Part shown: one piece after another, positions 11,357 through 22,946 of the stretch
How positions within the stretch are numbered: position 1 is the stretch's first letter
Layout: each line of letters begins with the position of its first letter
Assembly: GCF_022682495.2 (NCBI RefSeq)
Contig: NC_071392.1
Span: forward strand, 86,878,797-86,942,796
Direction of reading: 5' to 3'
DNA from: Desmodus rotundus
Taxonomy: Eukaryota > Chordata > Mammalia > Chiroptera > Phyllostomidae
DNA length: 64,000 nucleotides
Position numbers and translations under genes: made by a program
The notes under the pieces: model-generated
Told to the model about the DNA's origin: nothing
The model's database searches: none
What the model saw: only the letters and a program-made list of their open reading frames with translations

Positions 11357-13036
11357 CTGTAAAGAAAGATACTCAAAAGGTTAGTGGGATGGGAAACTTG
11401 AAGTGAATCTTTCATGTGCAGCTTGCTTAGCCACACTAAAAAAGCTATCTCTACTTTTCTCTCACTTTATAGGGGGTATTTTGATGTGGTTGAGAACCCT
11501 GGCAATTTGATTGAAATAGCCAGGCCCTGACTGTTCATGGGGTTGTCCATCACCTGCCAACATGCATGTGTCTTTCTAAGTTTTACTGATGGAATACAAC
11601 TTTACCAGGTCTAATTAGCATAATGCAATCACGTTAAGTACTAGCGTGGTGTTCTCTGGGATACAAAGAGGTCTGTGTAGAGTAGATGATGACACAGAGG
11701 TGGAGAATATAAACAAGCCTGAGGGAAGACAGGGAGGGTGTTCTGCTGCACCTGCCAGAAACAAGCCACCTCCCTCTCATTGTCTTCATTAATTCAGGCT
11801 GAGGAAAAAATACTGACTCACTCAACAGGTGCCTACATGCACACCTGGTGCAAGTGGCCCCGGTGATTTGCACCAGAAAAATACCGTATTTGCAGTGATA
11901 GCTGTGATTGTTATCACTCTGATTAGTTTTATGGTAATCTACTGCCACCATCCAAGATCGACTAAGCCCCTGTATTTGAGTTGAGTTCTTCAGAGACACA
12001 ACAGAACTCACACCCCTGCATGTTCGAGTCTGTCTTTACTTGCAGCATAAATCCTTGGGTATTCCTCCAGAAATGCATACTACTTGTATTTCTTCAGAGA
12101 GAAGCAGTTGTCCTTGCTCTTTTCTGCTATAATAGCCCCCTACACACACACACACAACTCTGGAGATTTTGACAGCTACAAAGTATGCTCTTTCCAATGG
12201 AACAAACTCATGATGGTCTCTCAGGTGCAATGGACTCATTGTAAGATGGACAGCTGACAAGCCTCCAAATAGCTCCGATTTCCACACTTCCCTACGCTGA
12301 CTGATGAACCAATGTAGGCATTTTGAGATCCTGGAGATAGGTGTCAGCTCAGAGCCAGCAGTTAGTGACCCCTCATGGAGGCAGCGTGCCCCACTGTCGG
12401 GTGTCCTGTGGTGACCCACTTACCAGTGCTGGCTGACGAAGTCCCCAGTTTTCAAACGAGGTATGGTGAAATCGAAAGCTCTGGGCTGCCAGGTCCAGGC
12501 CGCTCCTCTCTTTCCTGCTGCCATTTTAACACACAGTCTTTCTACATTGTCAGAACATACTGTCTTGTTAATTTCTCTAGATTTTTGGAGGATTTGTGCA
12601 GAATTCTGAGTTTCGTGGCTGCAATTTCCCTTGAGCTTTAGAAGTTCTCATGCCTACTTTTAAGGGTTACTACCTTTAAAATACAGCACTTCCTTGTTTA
12701 AAAAATGGCAGTTATTCCCTAAGCATAAAACGACGTGCATAGTCATTGTCTTGGCATAGCGTGTTCTCCGTGGCTTTTTAGAGAAACTTTTACTTCATCT
12801 GAAGAGGTCCACCAGAAAAAAAGGATATTTCAGCTTTGTTCTGGAACAGCCTGGTGACATAGCCTGTCTTGTGGTGAAGTTCCACTTTACATATTTAGTT
12901 ACTACTAGCCTTTCCTTACAGACCAGTTTTGTTTCCACTTTTTCTATAAAATTTCCCCTTAGTATCTGGCACAGAATAGCCTAACTTATTTGTGTGATCT
13001 ATATATCATCCATTTATATACTCACATAATACAATA
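11357..13036. other. Intergenic DNA with a short (CA) run
   Basis: A small (CA)n run lies near 12140-12156. Open frames of 125-127 codons at 11634-12011 and 12036-12419 (both minus) have no recognisable domain or splice context and are not called. Confidence 0.45.
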
Positions 13037-13591
13037 TAAGAGGATACCCCCCGAAACAGGACTTTATTTATAACAAATTGTGTATTTATTCTTACATGTT
13101 TAAATTTCAGTCGTCTTCAAAGTCCTCTCCATTTGATGCAACACACCTATCAAGACTTTTTTTCCACTGCTCAAAACAGTTTTTCAACTCGTCCATTTTG
13201 ATGCCTTTTAGTGCTTCTGCTGTTGTTTCACCTCTTGCACATTGGCAAAATGTCTCCTTTTGAGGACTTTTTTCAACCAGAGAAACAAAAAAAAGTCGCT
13301 CGGGGCGAGATCCTGTGAATCGGGATCAAGCTGTTTTTGGTCAAAAACTGCTGAACACTCACTGTGGTGTAGGCAGGTGTGCTTGTAAGTCACCCATCGC
13401 GGGATGGGCAAACACATTGAATCTTCAAACAAAATTCACTGAAGCCGCATGTGCCTCTGAACGCCAGCTGGTGCACTGATACAGATGGGTTCCTAGAACA
13501 CTCGCCTAGCAGGGGAAGCCTGTGCTACAAGGGGCCCGCCCTCCAGAAGGTAATTCCAGTTTTGTTTTGTTTTTTTCGAGTGCCCCCTTTG
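13037..13591 (-). mobile_element. Tc1/mariner transposon remnant
   Basis: The minus strand encodes a broken stretch of mariner transposase C-terminus, with the diagnostic 'DLAPSDFFLF' motif followed by 'LKKVLKRRHF' (within 13208-13432). The DLAPSD segment carries the last catalytic aspartate region of mariner transposases. The ends carry imperfect inverted repeats: 'ggataccccccgaaac' on the left and, on the opposite strand, 'gggggcactcgaaaaaa' on the right. The coding region is deleted and frameshifted, so no active enzyme is possible. Confidence 0.75.
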
Positions 13592-13621
13592 TAGGTTTCT
13601 CTTTAACTCTCCCTCTCTGGG

Positions 13622-13664
13622 TGGACGGATGGATGGATGGATACATAGATAGATAGATCTGTGT
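13622..13664 (+). repeat. Simple repeat (GGAT)n then (AGAT)n
   Basis: Tandem 'ggat' units passing into 'agat' units. A typical tetranucleotide microsatellite. Confidence 0.8.
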
Positions 13665-13724
13665 ATTAATGTGAATATGTCTGATTATTAGAATGTACTA
13701 GTACTTAATTTTGTCTTTTCCTTT

Positions 13725-14095
13725 TTATTGAATTTATTGGGGTGACACTAGTTAACAAAATTATACAAGTTTCGGATGCACAATTCCGCAATATATTCTT
13801 GTCTGTACATCACCCCAAGTCAAGTCTCCATCCATCACATTTATCCCCCTATACCCTCCTCTACCTCCCCCGACCCCCGCCCCCTAGCAATCACCACACT
13901 GTTGTTCATGTCCATGAGTATTTTTCTCTTTTTTTTCTTTTTGGCTCAATCCCTTCAACCCACCCCCCACCCATCACCCTAATGCCCCCAACAGCTGTCA
14001 GCCTGCTGTCTATCTATGAGTCTGTCTCTGTTTTTGCTTGTTAGTTCATTTTGTTCATTAGATTCCATAGTGTTATGGAGAGTACTTACTTTTTT
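13725..14095 (-). repeat. L1 3'-UTR fragment, antisense
   Basis: 'ttattggggtgacactagtt', 'caccccaagtcaagtctcc', 'atttatccccctataccctc' and a C-rich tract give the antisense of a laurasiatherian L1 3' UTR, which is otherwise G-rich in the sense direction. Confidence 0.65.
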
Positions 14096-15358
14096 CTTAA
14101 TTATGCACACTGCTTCTTCACATGATGTCACTACTCTCTGTTGTGCCAGTGGTAAGCTTCAATAACTGAAAAGGGTTTTCTTCCTTGTAAAGCTTCGACA
14201 TTATATCAGATCCCTTTACTATATGGCACTCTAGGAAGCCACTATAAATTAATTGTGGTTCGCATGGTAAAGCCGGTCTCCTAACCCTGATTGCTCAGTA
14301 AGGACAGGGTACGTTTCTTACAACTCCTTTTATCCTTGTGTGTAGCATAATGCTTGCACATGATAGGTGTCTCATTTATGTTTGTTACCAGGATGTTGTT
14401 AATGATATAAAGTTACTCAAAGGTCAAAGTTATTATACAGTTCCATCGAAATTCTTCCTGCAAATTATCCTCCAAATAATTTTTTGAGTAAGTTTTAGGT
14501 CTTGATTTAAATTGCACAGAAATGCATTATAAACTGACTGCTTCATTTCTTCATATCTGCCTTTTCTATCACAGTATTCCAAAGTGGAAGCCACAGCTTT
14601 CTGTTCTTTCATTAGGTCCTTGTCCTAAAATCGTAACACATTGTTTGATTTTTGTTTAAAGACCAATGTTTTTGGAGTTGATATTTGCATATAATGAGTT
14701 GTAAGCTTCTTCACAAAGTAGGAAGAGATGTATTTTACAGCTAATATCTATTGTTAGAAAAATGTGTGTTGTTTGACCTTACTAGTCACTATGTGAGAGT
14801 TTGTTTAAAGAGGTTGACTTTATAAAAAGCACCAAGTCATGTAATTATTTTTATAAACTGATTTTATGACAAGGTTCACTGTTGAGACTGTTTATGTTTA
14901 TGTTTACACTTGCTCCATGTCTTCATCAGCGTTTGGAGTTGTCAGTGTTTTAGGTATTAAACCATTCTAATATGTGCAGAGTGGTATCCTACACTTGGAT
15001 TTGGTACATGGTAGGTGACTTGAAAGTATTAGTTCATTTGCACTTTTGCTTCATCCTCATTCATCCTAAAATGTCAGTTTGGTTTCATACCATTGTAAAT
15101 GATTGGCCTGACCAAATCCACACACTGAATCCCACTTACCCTATCAGTTGCCCATACCTCTTTCATGGATAAGTTACTGACATTTATCTTGTTTCCTTTA
15201 ATTTGTGATACTCCATTGCACCAAATACTATGTACAAAACCTTATTTAGGGCAGTAATACAAAAATCAACTGGTTTATTTCTCCCTCCTGTTGTTTAAAT
15301 GATTTATAGAAAAAAATTTTTTTGACAACTCTAAAATGGATAAAGACATTAGGTCCTA
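14096..15358. other. Intergenic DNA, nothing seen
   Basis: AT-rich with no supported gene, RNA or repeat. Confidence 0.45.
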
Positions 15359-15359
15359 C

Positions 15360-15723
15360 TTTGGAATGAATTTTGTCCCCCCCAAATTCATTCTATGTTG
15401 AAGTTACAATCCCCAGTGTGATGGCAGTTGGAGGTGGGGCCATTGGAAGGTAATTAGGTTTAGATGAGGTCATGGGGGTGGGGCCCCACAGTGAAATAGT
15501 GACCTTATAAGAAGAGGAAGGCATGGAGAGGGAGATCTTTCTGCCGTGTGAGTCCATAGTGAGAATGTAGCCATTGGCAAGCCAGAAGGAGGGCCTTCAC
15601 CAGGAACAGAATCAGCTGCCACCTTGATTTGGGACTTCCCAGCCTCCAGAGTACTAAGAAAGAAATGTCTGTTGTTTAAGCCACCCAGCCTATGGTATTT
15701 GTCAGGGTCACCCCAGCTAAGAC
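15360..15723 (+). repeat. Ancient LTR/MER-type interspersed repeat
   Basis: A recognisable old mammalian repeat running from 'tgaattttgtcccccccaa' through 'gaggtggggccattggaagg', 'ataagaagaggaaggcat' and 'ccaggaacagaatcagctgc' to 'tgtttaagccacccagcct'. I believe it is MaLR/ERVL-class, but I cannot fix the subfamily. It has no coding capacity. Confidence 0.65.
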
Positions 15724-16229
15724 AGGTCCTCAACTGTTGGGCTCTGTTCAGAAGTGTGTGCATTGGGCCATATCACATGGCCACCTGTACTGTCATCAGA
15801 AAAAATAAATTTATGTTGCTGTTTGAGGATGCTTGCAAATTAACATAAAATCCTATACAAATTATCTTGATTTGCACCATGGCATCATTAGTATGTCAGG
15901 AAAATTTTGTCCACGTACAAGCAAAATATCAACCAAACTGATTATAGGTGTTAAGTAAGCTACTGAAAATGTAGCATCACAGTCTTTATGCATATGAAAT
16001 ATTTTGAATGTACAGAGGGGAAATATACTTGATACTTTCAAAGTGATTTTTCAATGCCCATCAGTTTTTCTTTACTCAGCATTTGATCACTGAAATATAA
16101 TCACTGATTTAATATGGAGCTTACATCTATTTATACCTATACATTCACCTGTCACCATGCACAGGGACCTAAGGGTGTAACTGTGAACACGTGCACACTT
16201 CCGGAAAGCTTTTCTGAGTAGCTGTGCTG

Positions 16230-16860
16230 GAGATGATGCCAGTCATTCAACTGCTAATCTCGAATTTATATAATGCAAACACTGCCGTGAAGTTCTGAGG
16301 CTAAGAAGCAGCAGCATCATTTCATATAAACATTGTCTCAGCCCCTTCCTGCTACTTCCGTGAACACATTTTTCTGCATATTTAATGTGTAGAGCAGAGC
16401 ACAGGGTTTAGAGTTTCTTTTCAAATTCAAACTTTATAGCAAAGCCACAACTCCATATTAATACAGCAGCTGTAATGTATTTCCAGTTAAGCTGTCATAA
16501 AGTCGAGGGCTTGTCGCATCATCACTTTTGAAGGTCGGCGCCACAGAGGGAAAAAATCCATTTGTACTGGATTGCCATGGTAGTTTGTAATCCGAACGGT
16601 AATAAATATCACAATATATTTCAATTTTATATGTTTTTGATGAAGAGGTAAAAGTGCATCTTCTGCCGTTGCTGTTCAGAAATTGCTCATCTGTTTGGAA
16701 CGAGAGTAAGAGAGACTGAAGCTAAACATTATTTATGGAGACATTGTCACTCACTCACGCCACCGCTGAAATGAGAAGAGGCCGCCAGTGCTGTTTCGTT
16801 CGCAGTATTGATTTCTGGAGCTCGCCCGGTGAGAGTCCTGGGTGTGTATGCTAGATAAAT
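16230..16860. promoter_or_regulatory. Candidate conserved non-coding element
   Basis: Unlike its surroundings, this block is free of recognisable repeats and keeps scattered CpGs in AT-rich context ('aaagtcgagggcttgtcgca', 'gaaggtcggcgccacaga', 'cactcacgccaccgctga'). No frame is open. This texture is common in conserved enhancers, but that reading is inference from composition only. Confidence 0.3.
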
Positions 16861-17046
16861 GCCAGAGAATGGAAACGTTCAGACTCACATGGTTCCTTTC
16901 TTGTTTTTTTATTTATATCATTCTGATAATTTATATCCCTTAGAAATGTAATTAGAAATGTCTTTTAGATGTCACTTCACTGCTTTTATGTGGTGCTTGA
17001 TATTTATGAGTACATTAAAAATGTTTTAAGTGCTCATGGATATTAG

Positions 17047-17096
17047 TGTGTGTGTGTGTGTGTATATATATATAGTGTGTGTGTGTGTGTGTGTGT
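17047..17096 (+). repeat. Microsatellite (GT)n(TA)n(GT)n
   Basis: Alternating GT runs around a short TA run, immediately next to a mariner remnant. Confidence 0.9.
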
Positions 17097-17098
17097 AT

Positions 17099-17773
17099 GG
17101 TCTGTCCAGAAGGTACCCAGCCATGTAATATGAAAAATAGAGACATTTATTGAGAAGATACAACATACAAGAAACATTATACTAGGACAATGATGCCTCA
17201 CAGTCCCCTTCAAAGTAGGCACTGTGGGACCTCACACAGTTCTCCCAATAGCCGTCAGCTGCCCCGTCATATTTTCCTGAATTGCACTGATGGTCTGAAA
17301 TCTCTTCCCTTTCAAAGGTGATTTTAGTTTTTGGAAAAGCCAGATGTTGCAGGGCACCAAATCTGTGCTGCAAGGGGGTTGAGTCACATGGGTGATTTGA
17401 TATTTCTCCAAAAAATTCTGCACAAGACGTGATGCACAAGTGGGCACATTGTCCTGATAAAGCTGCCAATCACCAGCTGACCATAGCTGTGGCCTTCTGA
17501 ATCATCCGAATAGTTTCTGCAGAGGAATGTTCAAGCTTAACGCAAAATCAATGCAGATTCGTTGCTCTACTCATCCTGTCAATTTGAATGAGATGGCCAC
17601 GCAGTACCCATGCTCAGTCAATGGCATCTACCGCCCCCACTGACTAGTACAGTGAAGTTGTCATTGTTCACACGTGTACATTCCAGTCCACCCTCCTGGG
17701 CTGCCAGGTTGCACCAATGTCACGCAAACTACTGTTGTTATATTAACAGAGGCTGGGCTTTTTCCAGACAGAC
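17099..17773 (-). mobile_element. Tc1/mariner transposon remnant with terminal inverted repeats
   Basis: The minus strand encodes a transposase C-terminal fragment containing 'LFQKLKSPLKGKRFQTISA' (17232-17447), the part after the last catalytic aspartate motif in mariner proteins; the motif itself has decayed to 'STDLVPCNIWLF'. The left end 'tggtctgtccagaagg' pairs with the right end, which reads 'aggtctgtctggaaaa' on the other strand. TA dinucleotides flank both ends, as expected for mariner insertion. At about 0.68 kb it is an internally deleted copy and cannot make an enzyme. It is a different family from the remnant at 13.0-13.6 kb. Confidence 0.8.
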
Positions 17774-18985
17774 CTTGTATATGTATGTATTTGTGTGTAT
17801 TTTACATAAGTATAGTTTCTTATACTAACAAAGATTTCAAAGAACAATGCTCTAGTGTCTATTCATGAAGAATGACCTGGGAGAGGTGTAAACATGCATC
17901 TCTCCCAGGCATATCCTCTGTTCTCTCATTGATTTGGTTTTCCTCTTTTCATTACTGTTAATTACACTCATCACTCTGCAGAACAAAACACTTCCCTATC
18001 TATTAGCTAAGCTAATTCTCTTCCCTTTTATGTTCTTCCATGACAATTCATGCAAAGTCACTCCTAACATCCTGCTTAATTCTTCATTGCCATGAGGAGA
18101 GGGGTCTTCAGAGACAAGGCGGCAATGAACACAGGTCAGATCCGTGCGCCAGCAGCGCAGGAAGGAGTGGAGGGTGGGAGGCCCGCGCCAGGTGCTTTGC
18201 TGTGCTTCACTCCTGCTCCCCGTCCTCTCAGCCACATCCAGCTGCTCCCAAAGCCCCTCTGCCTGGGCTCTCTTCTTCCACCCAAAGTCTGAAGCTCTGA
18301 TGTGCAGGCACCTCAGCTAGGTCTGGGAATGGAGGCAGCCGTTGTGATCTCCTCTCTCTTTCCCCAAACTTCTCCTTCTCAATCCCCTAATCAGGTGCTG
18401 GGACTAATTCACCTTCCTTATTTCTAAATTTTAAGGGTTCCTTTCTTTTATTAAGAATGATAAATGGTGAGTAGCAATACTCTTACCTTTAAAAGATCAT
18501 CAGGGTGTCCAAACATGCTTATATATCATTTCAGCATTTATGAAACTATTGTCTCAGAGAAGCAAAAATTAATGCTGCCTACAAATTAAGGCACATCAGT
18601 ACTGACTGCAGCAATTTCTGGGTAATCTTGGAGTATTCGTTAAATTTTTGATTCCCACATTCCAGGTATTCATCACTGTGTATATATGCTAGTAACAAAA
18701 CAAGGGCATAATGAAGACAGAAATGTACTTCCTACCTATAATTTTAGAAATAGTGGGAGTGAGGTTTCTAGCCAAGTGGAAGGTCATCACATAAGAATAT
18801 GTACCTTTAATAACTAGAGTTTTAGAAATATAGAAGTGGATGACGTATTTCCAGTTGGCAAAATGAGCGGTTTTCAGCAAAATAGCATGTTTATGTGCAT
18901 ACGTGTTCATATATTTGTGTGCATTGGGAGGGAACTTGCTTATGTAATGAATACCCCCTTATCTTTCCCTTCCATACGTTTACAG
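17774..18985. other. Intergenic or intronic DNA, nothing seen
   Basis: No supported gene or repeat. The small open frames around 18.0-18.3 kb sit in a moderately GC-rich patch without other support. Confidence 0.4.
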
Positions 18986-19147
18986 AGTTGTTTTCCAAGT
19001 TGGAACTTCTCGGTGTTATGTCTGAGTGCATCATCGAGAGGGCACGTGATGAATACATCCACACTCGGTTTCTGAAGAGCAAGGCAGGACCTACTCCAGA
19101 GGTGAAAAATTAACGGGATGGAAAATTCAATATTACAGCTCGTTGAG
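18986..19147 (+). other. Candidate exon (162 bp), transcript unknown
   Basis: A pyrimidine-rich acceptor ('ccttccatacgtttacag') precedes, and a strong donor ('gttgag|gtgagt') follows. One frame reads through most of the segment, including 'MSECIIERARDEYIHTRFL', then stops at about 19111-19113, so it could be a 3'-terminal coding exon, a non-coding exon or chance. I do not recognise the peptide. It lies about 12 kb downstream of the CpG island on the same strand. Confidence 0.3.
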
Positions 19148-19324
19148 GTGAGTAGCTTTATGATGTATGTAGTTATTCAATATACTTTTGTGCGCTGGTT
19201 TAACATATAGGAGAGATCTATTTTTAGAAAAGCATTTAAAATGCACTTCAGTAGAAACTTGAACCAGTTCACAAGAGCCAATCTATCTGCCAGATTAGTG
19301 CAAATCTTTTGTTTTTGGGGTTTT

Positions 19325-19480
19325 TTTAGTATTACATCAAGAGTTTACTAAGAGAACTTACACATGGGACATGTCTTGGGCAGCAGCAACATTACATGGA
19401 TATCCTCTGCTACATGGCAGGTGCACAGGGTTATGTGGGTCAGGGCAGGGTGGACAGGGACACTGGGGTGTGACCGGCCC
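19325..19480. repeat. Possible LTR-like fragment
   Basis: 'agagtttactaagagaactt' followed by a GC-richer block ('acaggg', 'gggtgtgaccggcccc') has the look of the polyadenylation end of an old retroviral LTR in antisense. No retroviral gene is present. Weak call. Confidence 0.25.
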
Positions 19481-19529
19481 CCTTTATCTGAAGATCTTCC
19501 TCTTTTAAGATCTCTTTAGGATTAATAGG

Positions 19530-19686
19530 TCTCTTTCTTTTTTTAATTTATTTTTAAATGTATTTCTGTTATTGTAACAGTTTAATTGAGAAATTGACAT
19601 ACATCACTATATACATTTAAGGTATATAGCATGATGGTTTGATTTATGTATATTGTGAAATGATTACCACAATAGTTTTAGTCTTT
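19530..19686 (-). repeat. L1 3'-UTR fragment (old L1M type), antisense
   Basis: 'tttaattgagaaattgacat', 'atacatttaaggtatatagc' and 'gtgaaatgattaccacaat' are the standard antisense of old L1 3' ends. Confidence 0.7.
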
Positions 19687-20059
19687 ATTTATCAAATTAA
19701 AATACAGTTTGACAAATTAAGAGGGTTATGATAGGGACAGCCAGAAATTATTGAGAAACTTCACTACACATCGTTAGTCGATTGATTAGTTGATTAGCGT
19801 AGTCAGAATAGTCGTTGATTGATTGCTCGATTAGTATTGTCTGTCCAGCTACTATTGGTATGTTCCAATTACAGTGCCTTTCTTATGCTTTGACCAGAAG
19901 TCACGATTGATCAGTACCATGAACAAAACAAGTTAGTGAAAACAAAAACCATAGGGGCTTTAGTCAGATTCAGGCTGGAGACGGGTCAGGTAAGTATTTT
20001 GGCTGTTCCTCCCATTCTCCCAATACAATGTAATGATATCAGGCTCCACAGGTGGACTT

Positions 20060-20420
20060 ATACATAGACTTATATTGCGCAGTTCATGTCTTTACGCATC
20101 TCTGTAACTAGTAGCACCAGGCCCATGGTGAATAGAAATGGTGAGAATAGGCACTCTTGTTTTGCTCCCGTTTCTGTGCAGAAAGCATTCAGTCTCTCCC
20201 TATGGCACATGGTGTTGGCTGTAGGCTTTCCGTAGACACTTTTTTCAATTTGAGAAAGTTCTTTCTGTTCCTTGCTTGCTGGGAGTTCATCGTCATGCTT
20301 GTTGAATTTTGTCCAATTTATCTTTAGTTTCTAATCCAATTTTTTTGATGTTAAGTCATCACTCTGATAATTACATCATCCTCTTGAGTATTCGCTACAT
20401 AAGTATTTGTTTCAGTTATG
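20060..20420 (-). repeat. L1 ORF2 fragment, antisense, decayed
   Basis: 'aatggtgagaataggcactc', 'gcagaaagcattcagtctc' and 'gttgaattttgtccaattta' correspond to the antisense of the L1 reverse-transcriptase palm region. Many indels and stops. Confidence 0.65.
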
Positions 20421-22804
20421 CACTTCGTTCCTTTGGTGGTTACCCGAGAATTGCTTTTTTGATAAGATATTTCATAAATGTTTTCTTAGTTATAATATGG
20501 TTAATTTTACATGGTTAAACTTATAACTTTATAATATGACTAATTTTATCACATTTTGCATAAGTTTAATTATGAACTAAGGCCTAATCAAACACTGTCT
20601 ACAAACTTTTTCTAATCTCTCGGTACACTCAGTTTGACCTATTGCTATTAAGTTACCACTTTGAACAGCTTTGTTTTTGTTATAAGAGCATAACCAGAAT
20701 GTTAAAATGATTGAATTAGAACTAAAATACCAATGTGATGCTGTTAGGTAAGTACCATGGAAAAGACAATTTTTAGGAATTTAATGTTCAAGAATAAATT
20801 TACATGATTTTTAGTTCTATGAAAAAAGTGAACTAGTTTCTTGAAAAGTGCTGAGCCCATTGATTTGAAAATTTGTACCTTATCCACCAGCATCTGCAAG
20901 TAAAGCATTTCATTGCATAAAAGTCAAGAAAAACATTACCTGAAACTGTTTAAATGAGCTAATTTTTCACTCAAACTATAGCCTGGCCATAAAAATCTAG
21001 GGGTCACATTCACAATGGGACTCTAGACCAGGATTTATTTCAACTAAAGGTCCTGGTTCTGTCCAGGCATCCTCCTCAAACCCACCATCATTAATATAAA
21101 CCTGTTTTATTTGCAATACTTAATATTTTAAGGTAAATTATTTTCAGAGCATCCTGCACTAGCATGGCAGCAGAAATATCAGCATTTCATGGAGTATTAT
21201 ACACAGATTAATTCTATTACATCTGACTCTGATTCTCCAAGGTACATGAAAATCACATAGGGATGTCTCTATACTTTCAGGCTCATAAAATTGCTATAGG
21301 GGGCTGTAACTGGGACCTATAAAGTTTACTCTGCCCCCAGGAGAAACCACAAAGAGCAACATGATTTGAACTATGCTGTGTGTGGTAGAATTCGTACAGC
21401 AAGAAAAGAAATTTTACTTCAAGCGCAAATTTAGCTTCACTGTAGCAAAGAGTACAGTGCATGAGTGGAAACTGAATACCCATGATGACTGAAAACAGTC
21501 TCCCCAGAGACAACTGTCAATCCAAGAAGAAATAAACAATGTAAAAGAAGAATGGTATTTACTCCCAAATTTGAATATAATTTTTGGAAATCTTTACCAA
21601 GATAGAGGAATAAACCTTCTCACATCCAGGTTTCTTGCTTGTATCTAACAAATTTCTCACTGGACTTTTTTCCTGCCTTGGAGACCTAATAGTAGGTGGG
21701 AGGGACCTACGGGATAGCATTTCTGGCTGTTTTATACCCTAATACATGGTTAGGAAGGATGGGTAATGAAGTCATTTTCTTCTGAAGTGATGATGGAGAT
21801 GTGTGATTGTTGAGGTAAGAAACTGTAGGTGTGGCTCAGTTTATGTCATCATGGGAAGTTCCTTTGACAATATCAAAACCTTGCCAGATGTCCTTTTTAT
21901 TTTATTCTAAGGTTTGGGAATATGTAATCATTCAGTCTTTTCTTAAAACTAATATAATTTGAGAGTATAGTTCCTAAAACATATCTCCTTTAAAATTTCC
22001 TGCAAAAACCCTTTGAAGGAACTCATTCTGCCACAAATACTGTGCATTTGCATCTGACTTTCAAGGCTTCTGTGCTCTGTTATTTCCGTCAGTCCAGTCT
22101 TATTTTCACTATGTTCTGCCATGTTCCAAGGTCTAGCAGAGGTGAATCATTGCCCTGCTCTTGTCCCTCATTATGCTTCTGCTTGAACCCTTCTTTAAAC
22201 TCCTGTCTCCCCTTCTTCTCAAACTCCTTCCCAGAGTCCAGTCTACTACTTTCCAGTGGGAGGCACGGGGTGGGGGGCCCAGAATCTCCCATAGCTCTCT
22301 GAGGCACGTGTCTGTGACAAGGTCGTCCTGATGTCTTTCTAACAGAAACTGTGTTTCTGTCTACCGCCCTGTGTAACACAGAACATGAACTCAATGAATC
22401 TATTTTGAGTGAATGTTAAGAAATTGGTCATCAGAATAATACAGAAAAAAAGAATAACCTCAAAACTAACACAGGCAGAAAGTACCTCTTACAGTTTCTC
22501 TGTTGCTTTTCAAACTAGCACTAAAATTCCTCCTCAAGGCAAACCATGACGCCGTACAACCTACACGAGTGGAGGAGGGCCGTTGCGGAGTCTGTTCAGA
22601 CTGTTACAACAAAGTACCACGGGCTGGGCTGCGTATGAACAATGGAGATGGATTTTTCACAGTTTTAGGGGCTGAAAGCCTGAGATCGAGGTGCCAGCCT
22701 GGCTGCATTCTGGGGAGGGCCTTCTTCCGATTTCGTTGCCTGTGCCTCCTTCTTGCGTGTCCCCACTGGGCGGAGAGAGCTGGGGAGCATGGCGAGGTAT
22801 CCTT
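20421..22804. other. Intergenic DNA, nothing seen
   Basis: No supported gene, RNA gene or recognisable repeat. The 101- and 104-codon frames at 22089-22394 (-) and 22503-22817 (+) look like chance. Confidence 0.45.
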
Positions 22805-22807
22805 TTT

Positions 22808-22946
22808 AGGGCCCTGATACCATTCATGTGGGCTCCACCCTCAGGAGATAATCACTTCTCAGAGGCCCCACCTCTAAGCCCATCATCTTTGGGGATTAGT
22901 ATTTCATCATGTGAATTTGGGGGGGACTTTCAGATTATAGCAGGAA
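22808..22946 (-). repeat. Fragment of the same ancient LTR/MER family as 15.4 kb, antisense
   Basis: 'ggctccaccctcaggagata', 'gaggccccacctctaagccc' and 'tgtgaatttggggggg' are the antisense of the 5' part of the repeat at 15360-15723. Confidence 0.6.
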
